Shown: positions 24,701 to 39,481, counted from the first letter of the stretch. The stretch is 64,000 nucleotides of DNA from Amblyomma americanum (GCF_052857255.1 NW_027526641.1:62001-126000); one strand, 5' to 3'. Notes: generated by a model not told the origin, from the sequence alone. Translations and numbers: made by a program.

Positions 24701-26310
24701 TTCACGAGCATCGATTTTACAAGTCGTCGAAGAGTAGACGAGAGAAAGGTGTAAACCATTACTCTCAGAACTACGCGAAAACTAGTATTCCGGCTCAAAA
24801 CAACGGGATACATCGCTTTAGATCAAAACTAGCAAGGTTAACGAGCAACGATTTTACAAGTCGTCGAAGAGTAGACGAGAGAAAGGTGTAAAATTTTTTC
24901 TAAGAACTGCGCGAAAACTGGTATTTCTGCTCAACACAACGGGATACATCGTTTTAGATCGAAACAAGCAAAATTCACGAGCATCGATTTTACAAGTCGT
25001 CGAAGAGTGGACGAGAGAAAGGTGTAAACTTTTTCTCTCAGAACTGCGCGAAAACTTGTATTCCGGCTCAAAACAACGGGATACATCGTTTTAGATCGAA
25101 ACTAGCAAGATTCACGAGCATCGATTTTACAAGTCGTCGAAGAGAACGAGAGAAAGGTGTAAACGTTTTCTCTCAGAACTGCACGAAAACTTGTATTCCG
25201 GCTCAAAACAACAGGATACATCGTTTTAGATCGAAACTAGCAAGATTCACGAGCATCGATTTTACAAGTCGTCGAAGAGTAGACGAGAGAAAGGTGTAAA
25301 CTTTTTCTCTCAGAACTGCGCGAAAACTTGTATTCCGGCTCAAAACAACGGGATACATCGTTTTAGATCGAAACTAGCAAGATTCACGAGCATCGATTTT
25401 ACAAGTCGTCGAAGAGAACGAGAGAAAGGTGTAAACGTTTTCTCTCAGAACTGCGCGATAACTTGTATTCCGGCTCAAAACAACGAGATACATTGTTTTA
25501 GATCAAAACAAGCAAAATTCACGAGCAGCGATTTTACAAGTCGTCGAAGAGAATGAGAGAAAGGTGTAAACTTTTTCTCTCAGAGCTGCGCGAAAACTTG
25601 TGTTCCGGCTAAAAACGACGGGATACATCGTTTTAGATCGAAACTAGCAAGATTCACAAGCATCGATTTTACAAGTCGTCGAAGAGTAGACGAGAGAAAG
25701 GCGTAAACTTTTTCTCTCAGATCTGCGCGAAAACTTGTTTTCCGGCTCCAAACAACGGGATACATCGTTTTAGATCGAAACTAGCAAGATTAACGAGCAA
25801 CGATTTTACAAGTCGTCGAAGAGTAGACGAGAGAAAGGTGTAAACTTTTTCTCTCAGAACTGCACGAAAACTTGTATTCCGGCTCAAAACAACAGGATAC
25901 ATCGTTTTAGATCGAAACTAGCAAGATTCACGAGCGTCGATTTTACAAGTCGTCGAAGAGTAGACGAGAAAAAGGTGTAAATTTTTCTCTCAGAACTGCG
26001 CGAAAACTTGTATTCCGGCTCAAAACAACGGGATACATCGTTTTAGATCAAAACTAGCAAGATTAAAGAGCATCGATTTTACAAGTCGTCGAAGAGTAGA
26101 CGAGAGAAAGGTGTAAACTTTTTTTCTCAGAACTGCGCGACAACTTGTATTCCGGCTCAAAACAACGGGATACATCGTTTTAGACCGAAACTAGCAAGAT
26201 TCACAAGCATTGATTTTACAAGTCGTCGAAGAGTAGACGAGAGAAAGGTTTAAACTTTTTCTCTCAGAACCGCGCGAAAACTTGTATTCCGGCTCAAAAC
26301 AACGGGATAC
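21792..26310 (+). repeat. About 5.18-kb HOR, second copy
   Basis: Counterpart of 16,610-20,860. The alignment starts at a CAACGAGATAGATCG monomer, follows the same marker order, and gains about 274 bp near 25,180 before resuming at the GCGCGATAACTTG monomer (25,450). Its last kilobase is also the start of the next HOR system (unit from 25,178), so this segment links two periodicities. Confidence 0.75.
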
Positions 26311-29300
26311 ATCGTTTTAGATCGAAACAAGCAAGATTCACGAGCATCGATTTTACAAGTCGTCGAAGAGTAGACGAGAGAAAGGTGTAAAATTTTCTCT
26401 AAGAACTGCGCGAAATCTTGTATTCCTGCTCAACACAACGGGATACATCGTTATAGATCGAAACTACCAAGGTTCACGAGCGTCGATTTTACAAGTCGTC
26501 GAAGAGTAGACGAGAAAAAGGTGTAAATTTTTTTCTCAGAACTGCGCGACAACTTGTATTCCGGCTCAAAACAACGGGATACATCGTTTTAGACCGAAAC
26601 TAGCAAGATTCACAAGCATTGATTTTACAAGTCGTCGAAGAGTAGACGAGAGAAAGGTTTAAATTTTTTTCTCTCAGAACCGCGCGAAAACTTGTATTCC
26701 GGCTCGAAACAACGGGATACATCGTTTTAGATCGAAACAAGCAAGATTCACGAGCATCGATTTCACAAGTCGTCGAAGAGTGGACGAGAGAAAGGTGTAA
26801 AGGTTTTCTCTCAGAACTGCGCGAAAACTTGTATTCCGGCTCAAAACAACGGGATACATCGTTTTAGATCGAAGCTAGCAAGATTCACGAGCATCGATTT
26901 TACAAGTCGTCGAAGAGAACGAGAGAAAGGTGTAAACTTTTTCTCTCAGAACTGCACGAAAACTTTTATTCCGGCTCAAAACAACGGGATACATTGTTTA
27001 ATATCAAAACAAGCAAAATTCACGAGCATCGATTTTACAAGTCGTCGAAGAGTAGACGAGAGAAAGGTGTAAACTTTTTTCTCTAAAAACTGCGCGAAAA
27101 CTTGTATTTCGGCTCAAAACAACGGGATACATCGTTTTAGACCGAAACTAGCAAGATTCACGAGCATCGATTTTACAATGCGCCGAAGAGTAGACGAGAG
27201 AAAGGTGTAAACTTTTTCTCACAGGACGGCGCGAAAACTTGTATTCCGGCTCAAAACAACGAGATAGATCGTTTTAGATCGAAACTAGCAAGATTCACGA
27301 GCATCGATTTTACAAGTCGTCGAAGAGTCGACGAGAGAAAGGTGTAAAATTTTCTCTCAGAACTGAGCGAAAACTTGTATTCCGGCTCAAAACAACGGGA
27401 TACATTGTTTTTGATCGAAACTAGCAAGATTCACGAGCATCGATTTTACAAGTCGTCGAAGAGAATGAGAGAAAGGTGTAAACTTTTTCTCTCAGAACTG
27501 CGCGAAAACTTGTATTCCTGCTCAACACAATGGGATACATCGTTTTAGATCGAAACAAGCAAAATTCACGAGCATCGATTTTACAAGTCGTCGAAGAGTA
27601 GACGAGAGAAAGGTGTAAACCATTACTCTCAGAACTACGCGAAAACTTGTATTCCGGCTCAAAACAACGGGATACATCGCTTTAGATCAAAACTAGCAAG
27701 GTTAACGAGCAACGATTTTACAAGTCGTAGAAGAGTAGACGAGAGAAAGGTGTAAAATTTTTTCTAAGAACTGCGCGAAAACTGGTATTTCTGCTCAACA
27801 CAACGGGATACATCGTTTTAGATCGAAACAAGCAAAATTCACGAGCATCGATTTTACAAGTCGTCGAAGAGTGGACGAGAGAAAGGTGTAAACTTTTTCT
27901 CTCAGAACTGCGCGAAAACTTGTATTCCGGCTCAAAACAACGGGATACATCGTTTTAGATCGAAACTAGCAAGATTCACGAGCATCGATTTTACAAGTCG
28001 TCGAAGAGAACGAGAGAAAGGTGTAAACGTTTTCTCTCAGAACTGCGCGATAACTTGTATTCCGGCTCAAAACAACGAGATACATTGTTTTAGATCAAAA
28101 CAAGCAAAATTCACGAGCATCGATTTTACAAGTCGTCGAAGAGAATGAGAGAAAGGTGTAAACTTTTTCTCTCAGAGCTGCGCGAAAACTTGTGTTCCGG
28201 CTCAAAACGACGGGATACATCGTTTTAGATCGAAACTAGCAAGATTCACAAGCATCGATTTTACAAGTCGTCGAAGAGTAGACGAGAGAAAGGCGTAAAC
28301 TTTTTCTCTCAGATCTGCGCGAAAACTTGTTTTCCGGCTCCAAACAACGGGATACATCGTTTTAGATCGAAACTAGCAAGATTAACGAGCAACGATTTTA
28401 CAAGTCGTCGAAGAGTAGACGAGAGAAAGGTGTAAACTTTTTCTCTCAGAACTGCACGAAAACTTGTATTCCGGCTCAAAACAACAGGATACATCGTTTT
28501 AGATCGAAACTAGCAAGATTCACGAGCGTCGATTTTACAAGTCGTCGAAGAGTAGACGAGAAAAAGGTGTAAATTTTTCTCTCAGAACTGCGCGAAAACT
28601 TGTATTCCGGCTCAAAACAACGGGATACATCGTTTTAGATCAAAACTAGCAAGATTAACGAGCATCGATTTTACAAGTCGTCGAAGAGTAGACGAGAGAA
28701 AGGTGTAAACTTTTTTTCTCAGAACTGCGCGACAACTTGTATTCCGGCTCAAAACAACGGGATACATCGTTTTAGACCGAAACTAGCAAGATTCACAAGC
28801 ATTGATTTTACAAGTCGTCGAAGAGTAGACGAGAGAAAGGTTTAAACTTTTTCTCTCAGAACCGCGCGAAAACTTGTATTCCGGCTCAAAACAACGGGAT
28901 ACATCGTTTTAGATCGAAACAAGCAAGATTCACGAGCATCGATTTTACAAGTCGTCGAAGAGTAGACGAGAGAAAGGTGTAAAATTTTCTCTAAGAACTG
29001 CGCGAAATCTTGTATTCCTGCTCAACACAACGGGATACATCGTTTTAGATCGAAACAAGCAAAATTCACGAGCATCGATTTCACAAGTCGTCGAAGAGTG
29101 GACGAGAGAAAGGTGTAAAGGTTTTCTCTCAGAACTGCGCGAAAACTTGTATTCCGGCTCAAAACAACGGGATACATCGTTATAGATCGAAACTAGCAAG
29201 ATTCACGAGCATCGATTTTACAAGTCGTCAAAGAGAACGAGAGAAAGGTGTAAACTTTTTCTCTCAGAACTGCACGAAAACTTGTATTCCGGCTCAAAAC

Positions 29301-30220
29301 AACGGGACACATTGTTTAATATCAAAACAAGCAAAATTCACGAGCATCGATTTTACAAGTCGTCGAAGAGTAGACGAGAGAAAGGTGTAAACTTTTTTCT
29401 CCTAAAACTGCGCGAAAACTTGTATTTCGGCTCAAAACAACGGGATACATCGTTTTAGACCGAAACTAGCAAGATTCACGAGCATCGATTTTACAAGTCG
29501 CCGAAGAGTAGACGAGAGAAAGGTGTAAACTTTTTCTCACAGGACGGCGCGAAAACTTGTATTCCGGCTCAAAACAACGAGATAGATCGTTTTAGATCGA
29601 AACTAGCAAGATTCACGAGCATCGATTTTACAAGTCGTCGAAGAGTCGACGAGAGAAAGGTGTAAAATTTTCTCTCAGAACTGAGCGAAAACTTGTATTC
29701 CGGCTCAAAACAACGGGATACATTGTTTTTGATCGAAACTAGCAAGATTCACGAGCATCGATTTTACAAGTCGTCGAAGAGAATGAGAGAAAGGTGTAAA
29801 CTTTTTCTCTCAGAACTGCGCGACCACTTGTATTCCGGCTCAAAACAACGGGATACATCGCTTTAGATCAAAACTAGCAAGGTTAAAGAGCAACGATTTT
29901 ACAAGTCGTCGAAGAGTAGACGAGAGAAAGGTGTAAAATTTTTTCTAAGAACTGCGCGAAAACTGGTATTTCTGCTCAACACAACGGGATACATCGTTTT
30001 AGATCGAAACAAGCAAAATTCACGAGCATCGATTTTACAAGTCGTCGAAGAGAACGAGAGAAAGGTGTAAACGTTTTCTCTCAGAACTGAGCGAAAACTT
30101 GTATTCCGGCTCAAAACAACGGGATACATTGTTTTTGATCGAAACTAGCAAGATTCACGAGCATCGATTTTACAAGTCGTCGAAGAGAATGAGAGAAAGG
30201 TGTAAACTTTTTCTCTCAGA
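25178..30220 (+). repeat. HOR unit U1 (5,043 bp)
   Basis: Starts at an ACTGCACGAAAAC monomer that recurs at 30,221 (offset 5,043). Related units follow at 30,221 and 34,981. U1 contains two copies of a sub-block marked by TGTTTAATAT at 26,995 and 29,313. The first is preceded by GGGATAC and the second by GGGACAC, and this alternation is kept in the next units. Compared with U2, U1 lacks one monomer near 26,760, after which the offset becomes about 5,179. Confidence 0.8.
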
Positions 30221-33200
30221 ACTGCACGAAAACTTGTATTCCGGCTCAAAACAACAGGATACATCGTTTTAGATCGAAACTAGCAAGATTCACGAGCATC
30301 GATTTTACAAGTCGTCGAAGAGTAGACGAGAGAAAGGTGTAAACTTTTTCTCTCAGAACTGCGCGAAAACTTGTATTCCGGCTCAAAACAACGGGATACA
30401 TCGTTTTAGATCGAAACTAGCAAGATTCACGAGCATCGATTTTACAAGTCGTCGAAGAGAACGAGAGAAAGGTGTAAACGTTTTCTCTCAGAACTGCGCG
30501 ATAACTTGTATTCCGGCTCAAAACAACGAGATACATTGTTTTAGATCAAAACAAGCAAAATTCACGAGCATCGATTTTACAAGTCGTCGAAGAGAATGAG
30601 AGAAAGGTGTAAACTTTTTCTCTCAGAGCTGCGCGAAAACTTGTGTTCCGGCTAAAAACGACGGGATACATCGTTTTAGATCGAAACTAGCAAGATTCAC
30701 AAGCATCGATTTTACAAGTCGTCGAAGAGTAGACGAGAGAAAGGCGTAAACTTTTTCTCTCAGATCTGCGCGAAAACTTGTTTTCCGGCTCCAAACAACG
30801 GGATACATCGTTTTAGATCGAAACTAGCAAGATTAACGAGCAACGATTTTACAAGTCGTCGAAGAGTAGACGAGAGAAAGGTGTAAACTTTTTCTCTCAG
30901 AACTGCACGAAAACTTGTATTCCGGCTCAAAACAACAGGATACATCGTTTTAGATCGAAACTAGCAAGATTCACGAGCGTCGATTTTACAAGTCGTCGAA
31001 GAGTAGACGAGAAAAAGGTGTAAATTTTTCTCTCAGAACTGCGCGAAAACTTGTATTCCGGCTCAAAACAACGGGATACATCGTTTTAGATCAAAACTAG
31101 CAAGATTAACGAGCATCGATTTTACAAGTCGTCGAAGAGTAGACGAGAGAAAGGTGTAAACTTTTTTTCTCAGAACTGCGCGACAACTTGTATTCCGGCT
31201 CAAAACAACGGGATACATCGTTTTAGACCGAAACTAGCAAGATTCACAAGCATTGATTTTACAAGTCGTCGAAGAGTAGACGAGAGAAAGGTTTAAACTT
31301 TTTCTCTCAGAACCGCGCGAAAACTTGTATTCCGGCTCAAAACAACGGGATACATCGTTTTAGATCGAAACAAGCAATATTCACGAGCATCGATTTTACA
31401 AGTCGTCGAAGAGTAGACGAGAGAAAGGTGTAAAATTTTCTCTAAGAACTGCGCGAAATCTTGTATTCCTGCTCAACACAACGGGATACATCGTTATAGA
31501 TCGAAACTACCAAGGTTCACGAGCGTCGATTTTACAAGTCGTCGAAGAGTAGACGAGAAAAAGGTGTAAATTTTTTTCTCAGAACTGCGCGACAACTTGT
31601 ATTCCGGCTCAAAACAACGGGATACATCGTTTTAGACCGAAACTAGCAAGATTCACAAGCATTGATTTTACAAGTCGTCGAAGAGTAGACGAGAGAAAGG
31701 TTTAAATTTTTTTCTCTCAGAACCGCGCGAAAACTTGTATTCCGGCTCAAAACAACGGGATACATCGTTTTAGATCGAAACAAGCAAGATTCACGAGCAT
31801 CGATTTTACAAGTCGTCGAAGAGTAGACGAGAGAAAGGTGTAAAATTTTCTCTAAGAACTGCGCGAAATCTTGTATTCCTGCTACCAACAACGGGATACA
31901 TCGTTTTAGATCGAAACAAGCAAAATTCACGAGCATCGATTTCACAAGTCGTCGAAGAGTGGACGAGAGAAAGGTGTAAAGGTTTTCTCTCAGAACTGCG
32001 CGAAAACTTGTATTCCGGCTCAAAACAACGGGATACATCGTTTTAGATCGAAGCTAGCAAGATTCACGAGCATCGATTTTACAAGTCGTCGAAGAGAACG
32101 AGAGAAAGGTGTAAACTTTTTCTCTCAGAACTGCACGAAAACTTTTATTCCGGCTCAAAACAACGGGATACATTGTTTAATATCAAAACAAGCAAAATTC
32201 ACGAGCATCGATTTTACAAGTCGTCGAAGAGTAGACGAGAGAAAGGTGTAAACTTTTTTCTCTAAAAACTGCGCGAAAACTTGTATTTCGGCTCAAAACA
32301 ACGGGATACATCGTTTTAGACCGAAACTAGCAAGATTCACGAGCATCGATTTTACAATGCGCCGAAGAGTAGACGAGAGAAAGGTGTAAACTTTTTCTCA
32401 CAGGACGGCGCGAAAACTTGTATTCCGGCTCAAAACAACGAGATAGATCGTTTTAGATCGAAACTAGCAAGATTCACGAGCATCGATTTTACAAGTCGTC
32501 GAAGAGTCGACGAGAGAAAGGTGTAAAATTTTCTCTCAGAACTGAGAGAAAACTTGTATTCCGGCTCAAAACAACGGGATACATTGTTTTTGATCGAAAC
32601 TAGCAAGATTCACGAGCATCGATTTTACAAGTCGTCGAAGAGAATGAGAGAAAGGTGTAAACTTTTTCTCTCAGAACTGCGCGAAAACTTGTATTCCTGC
32701 TCAACACAATGGGATACATCGTTTTAGATCGAAACAAGCAAAATTCACGAGCATCGATTTTACAAGTCGTCGAAGAGTAGACGAGAGAAAGGTGTAAACC
32801 ATTACTCTCAGAACTACGCGAAAACTTGTATTCCGGCTCAAAACAACGGGATACATCGCTTTAGATCAAAACTAGCAAGGTTAACGAGCAACGATTTTAC
32901 AAGTCGTCGAAGAGTAGACGAGAGAAAGGTGTAAAATTTTTTCTAAGAACTGCGCGAAAACTGGTATTTCTGCTCAACACAACGGGATACATCGTTTTAG
33001 ATCGAAACAAGCAAAATTCACGAGCATCGATTTTACAAGTCGTCGAAGAGTGGACGAGAGAAAGGTGTAAACTTTTTCTCTCAGAACTGCGCGAAAACTT
33101 GTATTCCGGCTCAAAACAACGGGATACATCGTTTTAGATCGAAACTAGCAAGATTCACGAGCATCGATTTTACAAGTCGTCGAAGAGAACGAGAGAAAGG

Positions 33201-34980
33201 TGTAAACGTTTTCTCTCAGAACTGCGCGATAACTTGTATTCCGGCTCAAAACAACGAGATACATTGTTTTAGATCAAAACAAGCAAAATTCACGAGCATC
33301 GATTTTACAAGTCGTCGAAGAGAATGAGAGAAAGGTGTAAACTTTTTCTCTCAGAGCTGCGCGAAAACTTGTGTTCCGGCTCAAAACGACGGGATACATC
33401 GTTTTAGATCGAAACTAGCAAGATTCACAAGCATCGATTTTACAAGTCGTCGAAGAGTAGACGAGAGAAAGGCGTAAACTTTTTCTCTCAGATCTGCGCG
33501 AAAACTTGTTTTCCGGCTCCAAACAACGGGATACATCGTTTTAGATCGAAACTAGCAAGATTAACGAGCAACGATTTTACAAGTCGTCGAAGAGTAGACG
33601 AGAGAAAGGTGTAAACTTTTTCTCTCAGAACTGCACGAAAACTTGTATTCCGGCTCAAAACAACAGGATACATCGTTTTAGATCGAAACTAGCAAGATTC
33701 ACGAGCGTCGATTTTACAAGTCGTCGAAGAGTAGACGAGAAAAAGGTGTAAATTTTTCTCTCAGAACTGCGCGAAAACTTGTATTCCGGCTCAAAACAAC
33801 GGGATACATTGTTTTAGATTAAAACTAGCAAGATTAACGAGCATCGATTTTACAAGTCGTCGAAGAGTAGACGAGAGAAAGGTGTAAACTTTTTTTCTCA
33901 GAACTGCGCGACAACTTGTATTCCGGCTCAAAACAACGGGATACATCGTTTTAGACCGAAACTAGCAAGATTCACAAGCATTGATTTTACAAGTCGTCGA
34001 AGAGTAGACGAGAGAAAGGTTTAAACTTTTTCTCTCAGAACCGCGCGAAAACTTGTATTCCGGCTCAAAACAACGGGATACATCGTTTTAGATCGAAACA
34101 AGCAAGATTCACGAGCATCGATTTTACAAGTCGTCGAAGAGTAGACGAGAGAAAGGTGTAAAATTTTCTCTAAGAACTGCGCGAAATCTTGTATTCCTGC
34201 TCAACACAACGGGATACATCGTTTTTGATCGAAACAAGCAAAATTCACGAGCATCGATTTCACAAGTCGTCGAAGAGTGGACGAGAGAAAGGTGTAAAGG
34301 TTTTCTCTCAGAACTGCGCGAAAACTTGTATTCCGGCTCAAAACAACGGGATACATTGTTTTAGATCGAAACTAGCAAGATTCACGAGCATCGATTTTAC
34401 AAGTCGTCAAAGAGAACGAGAGAAAGGTGTAAACTTTTTCTCTCAAAACTGCACGAAAACTTGTATTCCGGCTCAAAACAACGGGACACATTGTTTAATA
34501 TCAAAACAAGCAAAATTCACGAGCATCGATTTTACAAGTCGTCGAAGAGTAGACGAGAGAAAGGTGTAAACTTTTTTCTCTAAAAACTGCGCGAAAACTT
34601 GTATTTCGGCTCAAAACAACGGGATACATCGTTTTAGACCGAAACTAGCAAGATTCACGAGCATCGATTTTACAAGTCGCCGAAGAGTAGACGAGAGAAA
34701 GGTGTAAACTTTTTCTCACAGGACGGCGCGAAAACTTGTATTCCGGCTCAAAACAACGAGATAGATCGTTTTAGATCGAAACTAGCAAGATTCACGAGCA
34801 TCGATTTTACAAGTCGTCGAAGAGTCGACGAGAGAAAGGTGTAAAATTTTCTCTCAGAACTGAGCGAAAACTTGTATTCCGGCTCAAAACAACGGGATAC
34901 ATTGTTTTTGATCGAAACTAGCAAGATTCACGAGCATCGATTTTACAAGTCGTCGAAGAGAATGAGAGAAAGGTGTAAAC
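30221..34980 (+). repeat. HOR unit U2 (core 4,501 bp from 30,480)
   Basis: From 30,480 to 34,980 this unit is duplicated almost perfectly at 34,981-39,481 (offset exactly 4,501). Markers TGTTTAATAT at 32,174 and 34,492 recur at 36,675 and 38,993, and ACAATGCGCCG at 32,355 recurs at 36,856. By eye only three single-base differences were noticed: 32,411 C against 36,912 T, 34,226 T against 38,727 A, and 34,312 A against 38,813 C. No indel is needed. Confidence 0.9.
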
Positions 34981-37900
34981 GTTTTCTCTCAGAACTGCGC
35001 GATAACTTGTATTCCGGCTCAAAACAACGAGATACATTGTTTTAGATCAAAACAAGCAAAATTCACGAGCATCGATTTTACAAGTCGTCGAAGAGAATGA
35101 GAGAAAGGTGTAAACTTTTTCTCTCAGAGCTGCGCGAAAACTTGTGTTCCGGCTAAAAACGACGGGATACATCGTTTTAGATCGAAACTAGCAAGATTCA
35201 CAAGCATCGATTTTACAAGTCGTCGAAGAGTAGACGAGAGAAAGGCGTAAACTTTTTCTCTCAGATCTGCGCGAAAACTTGTTTTCCGGCTCCAAACAAC
35301 GGGATACATCGTTTTAGATCGAAACTAGCAAGATTAACGAGCAACGATTTTACAAGTCGTCGAAGAGTAGACGAGAGAAAGGTGTAAACTTTTTCTCTCA
35401 GAACTGCACGAAAACTTGTATTCCGGCTCAAAACAACAGGATACATCGTTTTAGATCGAAACTAGCAAGATTCACGAGCGTCGATTTTACAAGTCGTCGA
35501 AGAGTAGACGAGAAAAAGGTGTAAATTTTTCTCTCAGAACTGCGCGAAAACTTGTATTCCGGCTCAAAACAACGGGATACATCGTTTTAGATCAAAACTA
35601 GCAAGATTAACGAGCATCGATTTTACAAGTCGTCGAAGAGTAGACGAGAGAAAGGTGTAAACTTTTTTTCTCAGAACTGCGCGACAACTTGTATTCCGGC
35701 TCAAAACAACGGGATACATCGTTTTAGACCGAAACTAGCAAGATTCACAAGCATTGATTTTACAAGTCGTCGAAGAGTAGACGAGAGAAAGGTTTAAACT
35801 TTTTCTCTCAGAACCGCGCGAAAACTTGTATTCCGGCTCAAAACAACGGGATACATCGTTTTAGATCGAAACAAGCAATATTCACGAGCATCGATTTTAC
35901 AAGTCGTCGAAGAGTAGACGAGAGAAAGGTGTAAAATTTTCTCTAAGAACTGCGCGAAATCTTGTATTCCTGCTCAACACAACGGGATACATCGTTATAG
36001 ATCGAAACTACCAAGGTTCACGAGCGTCGATTTTACAAGTCGTCGAAGAGTAGACGAGAAAAAGGTGTAAATTTTTTTCTCAGAACTGCGCGACAACTTG
36101 TATTCCGGCTCAAAACAACGGGATACATCGTTTTAGACCGAAACTAGCAAGATTCACAAGCATTGATTTTACAAGTCGTCGAAGAGTAGACGAGAGAAAG
36201 GTTTAAATTTTTTTCTCTCAGAACCGCGCGAAAACTTGTATTCCGGCTCAAAACAACGGGATACATCGTTTTAGATCGAAACAAGCAAGATTCACGAGCA
36301 TCGATTTTACAAGTCGTCGAAGAGTAGACGAGAGAAAGGTGTAAAATTTTCTCTAAGAACTGCGCGAAATCTTGTATTCCTGCTACCAACAACGGGATAC
36401 ATCGTTTTAGATCGAAACAAGCAAAATTCACGAGCATCGATTTCACAAGTCGTCGAAGAGTGGACGAGAGAAAGGTGTAAAGGTTTTCTCTCAGAACTGC
36501 GCGAAAACTTGTATTCCGGCTCAAAACAACGGGATACATCGTTTTAGATCGAAGCTAGCAAGATTCACGAGCATCGATTTTACAAGTCGTCGAAGAGAAC
36601 GAGAGAAAGGTGTAAACTTTTTCTCTCAGAACTGCACGAAAACTTTTATTCCGGCTCAAAACAACGGGATACATTGTTTAATATCAAAACAAGCAAAATT
36701 CACGAGCATCGATTTTACAAGTCGTCGAAGAGTAGACGAGAGAAAGGTGTAAACTTTTTTCTCTAAAAACTGCGCGAAAACTTGTATTTCGGCTCAAAAC
36801 AACGGGATACATCGTTTTAGACCGAAACTAGCAAGATTCACGAGCATCGATTTTACAATGCGCCGAAGAGTAGACGAGAGAAAGGTGTAAACTTTTTCTC
36901 ACAGGACGGCGTGAAAACTTGTATTCCGGCTCAAAACAACGAGATAGATCGTTTTAGATCGAAACTAGCAAGATTCACGAGCATCGATTTTACAAGTCGT
37001 CGAAGAGTCGACGAGAGAAAGGTGTAAAATTTTCTCTCAGAACTGAGAGAAAACTTGTATTCCGGCTCAAAACAACGGGATACATTGTTTTTGATCGAAA
37101 CTAGCAAGATTCACGAGCATCGATTTTACAAGTCGTCGAAGAGAATGAGAGAAAGGTGTAAACTTTTTCTCTCAGAACTGCGCGAAAACTTGTATTCCTG
37201 CTCAACACAATGGGATACATCGTTTTAGATCGAAACAAGCAAAATTCACGAGCATCGATTTTACAAGTCGTCGAAGAGTAGACGAGAGAAAGGTGTAAAC
37301 CATTACTCTCAGAACTACGCGAAAACTTGTATTCCGGCTCAAAACAACGGGATACATCGCTTTAGATCAAAACTAGCAAGGTTAACGAGCAACGATTTTA
37401 CAAGTCGTCGAAGAGTAGACGAGAGAAAGGTGTAAAATTTTTTCTAAGAACTGCGCGAAAACTGGTATTTCTGCTCAACACAACGGGATACATCGTTTTA
37501 GATCGAAACAAGCAAAATTCACGAGCATCGATTTTACAAGTCGTCGAAGAGTGGACGAGAGAAAGGTGTAAACTTTTTCTCTCAGAACTGCGCGAAAACT
37601 TGTATTCCGGCTCAAAACAACGGGATACATCGTTTTAGATCGAAACTAGCAAGATTCACGAGCATCGATTTTACAAGTCGTCGAAGAGAACGAGAGAAAG
37701 GTGTAAACGTTTTCTCTCAGAACTGCGCGATAACTTGTATTCCGGCTCAAAACAACGAGATACATTGTTTTAGATCAAAACAAGCAAAATTCACGAGCAT
37801 CGATTTTACAAGTCGTCGAAGAGAATGAGAGAAAGGTGTAAACTTTTTCTCTCAGAGCTGCGCGAAAACTTGTGTTCCGGCTCAAAACGACGGGATACAT

Positions 37901-39481
37901 CGTTTTAGATCGAAACTAGCAAGATTCACAAGCATCGATTTTACAAGTCGTCGAAGAGTAGACGAGAGAAAGGCGTAAACTTTTTCTCTCAGATCTGCGC
38001 GAAAACTTGTTTTCCGGCTCCAAACAACGGGATACATCGTTTTAGATCGAAACTAGCAAGATTAACGAGCAACGATTTTACAAGTCGTCGAAGAGTAGAC
38101 GAGAGAAAGGTGTAAACTTTTTCTCTCAGAACTGCACGAAAACTTGTATTCCGGCTCAAAACAACAGGATACATCGTTTTAGATCGAAACTAGCAAGATT
38201 CACGAGCGTCGATTTTACAAGTCGTCGAAGAGTAGACGAGAAAAAGGTGTAAATTTTTCTCTCAGAACTGCGCGAAAACTTGTATTCCGGCTCAAAACAA
38301 CGGGATACATTGTTTTAGATTAAAACTAGCAAGATTAACGAGCATCGATTTTACAAGTCGTCGAAGAGTAGACGAGAGAAAGGTGTAAACTTTTTTTCTC
38401 AGAACTGCGCGACAACTTGTATTCCGGCTCAAAACAACGGGATACATCGTTTTAGACCGAAACTAGCAAGATTCACAAGCATTGATTTTACAAGTCGTCG
38501 AAGAGTAGACGAGAGAAAGGTTTAAACTTTTTCTCTCAGAACCGCGCGAAAACTTGTATTCCGGCTCAAAACAACGGGATACATCGTTTTAGATCGAAAC
38601 AAGCAAGATTCACGAGCATCGATTTTACAAGTCGTCGAAGAGTAGACGAGAGAAAGGTGTAAAATTTTCTCTAAGAACTGCGCGAAATCTTGTATTCCTG
38701 CTCAACACAACGGGATACATCGTTTTAGATCGAAACAAGCAAAATTCACGAGCATCGATTTCACAAGTCGTCGAAGAGTGGACGAGAGAAAGGTGTAAAG
38801 GTTTTCTCTCAGCACTGCGCGAAAACTTGTATTCCGGCTCAAAACAACGGGATACATTGTTTTAGATCGAAACTAGCAAGATTCACGAGCATCGATTTTA
38901 CAAGTCGTCAAAGAGAACGAGAGAAAGGTGTAAACTTTTTCTCTCAAAACTGCACGAAAACTTGTATTCCGGCTCAAAACAACGGGACACATTGTTTAAT
39001 ATCAAAACAAGCAAAATTCACGAGCATCGATTTTACAAGTCGTCGAAGAGTAGACGAGAGAAAGGTGTAAACTTTTTTCTCTAAAAACTGCGCGAAAACT
39101 TGTATTTCGGCTCAAAACAACGGGATACATCGTTTTAGACCGAAACTAGCAAGATTCACGAGCATCGATTTTACAAGTCGCCGAAGAGTAGACGAGAGAA
39201 AGGTGTAAACTTTTTCTCACAGGACGGCGCGAAAACTTGTATTCCGGCTCAAAACAACGAGATAGATCGTTTTAGATCGAAACTAGCAAGATTCACGAGC
39301 ATCGATTTTACAAGTCGTCGAAGAGTCGACGAGAGAAAGGTGTAAAATTTTCTCTCAGAACTGAGCGAAAACTTGTATTCCGGCTCAAAACAACGGGATA
39401 CATTGTTTTTGATCGAAACTAGCAAGATTCACGAGCATCGATTTTACAAGTCGTCGAAGAGAATGAGAGAAAGGTGTAAAC
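34981..39481 (+). repeat. HOR unit U3 (4,501 bp, near-perfect copy of U2)
   Basis: Tandem copy of 30,480-34,980, abutting it directly: the junction falls inside a monomer between TGTAAAC and GTTTTCTCTC. The unit is about 33 monomers long. It ends at 39,481, where CTTTTTCTCTC replaces GTTTTCTCTC and the order of monomers changes. The near identity implies a very recent duplication, or alternatively an assembly duplication. Confidence 0.9.
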
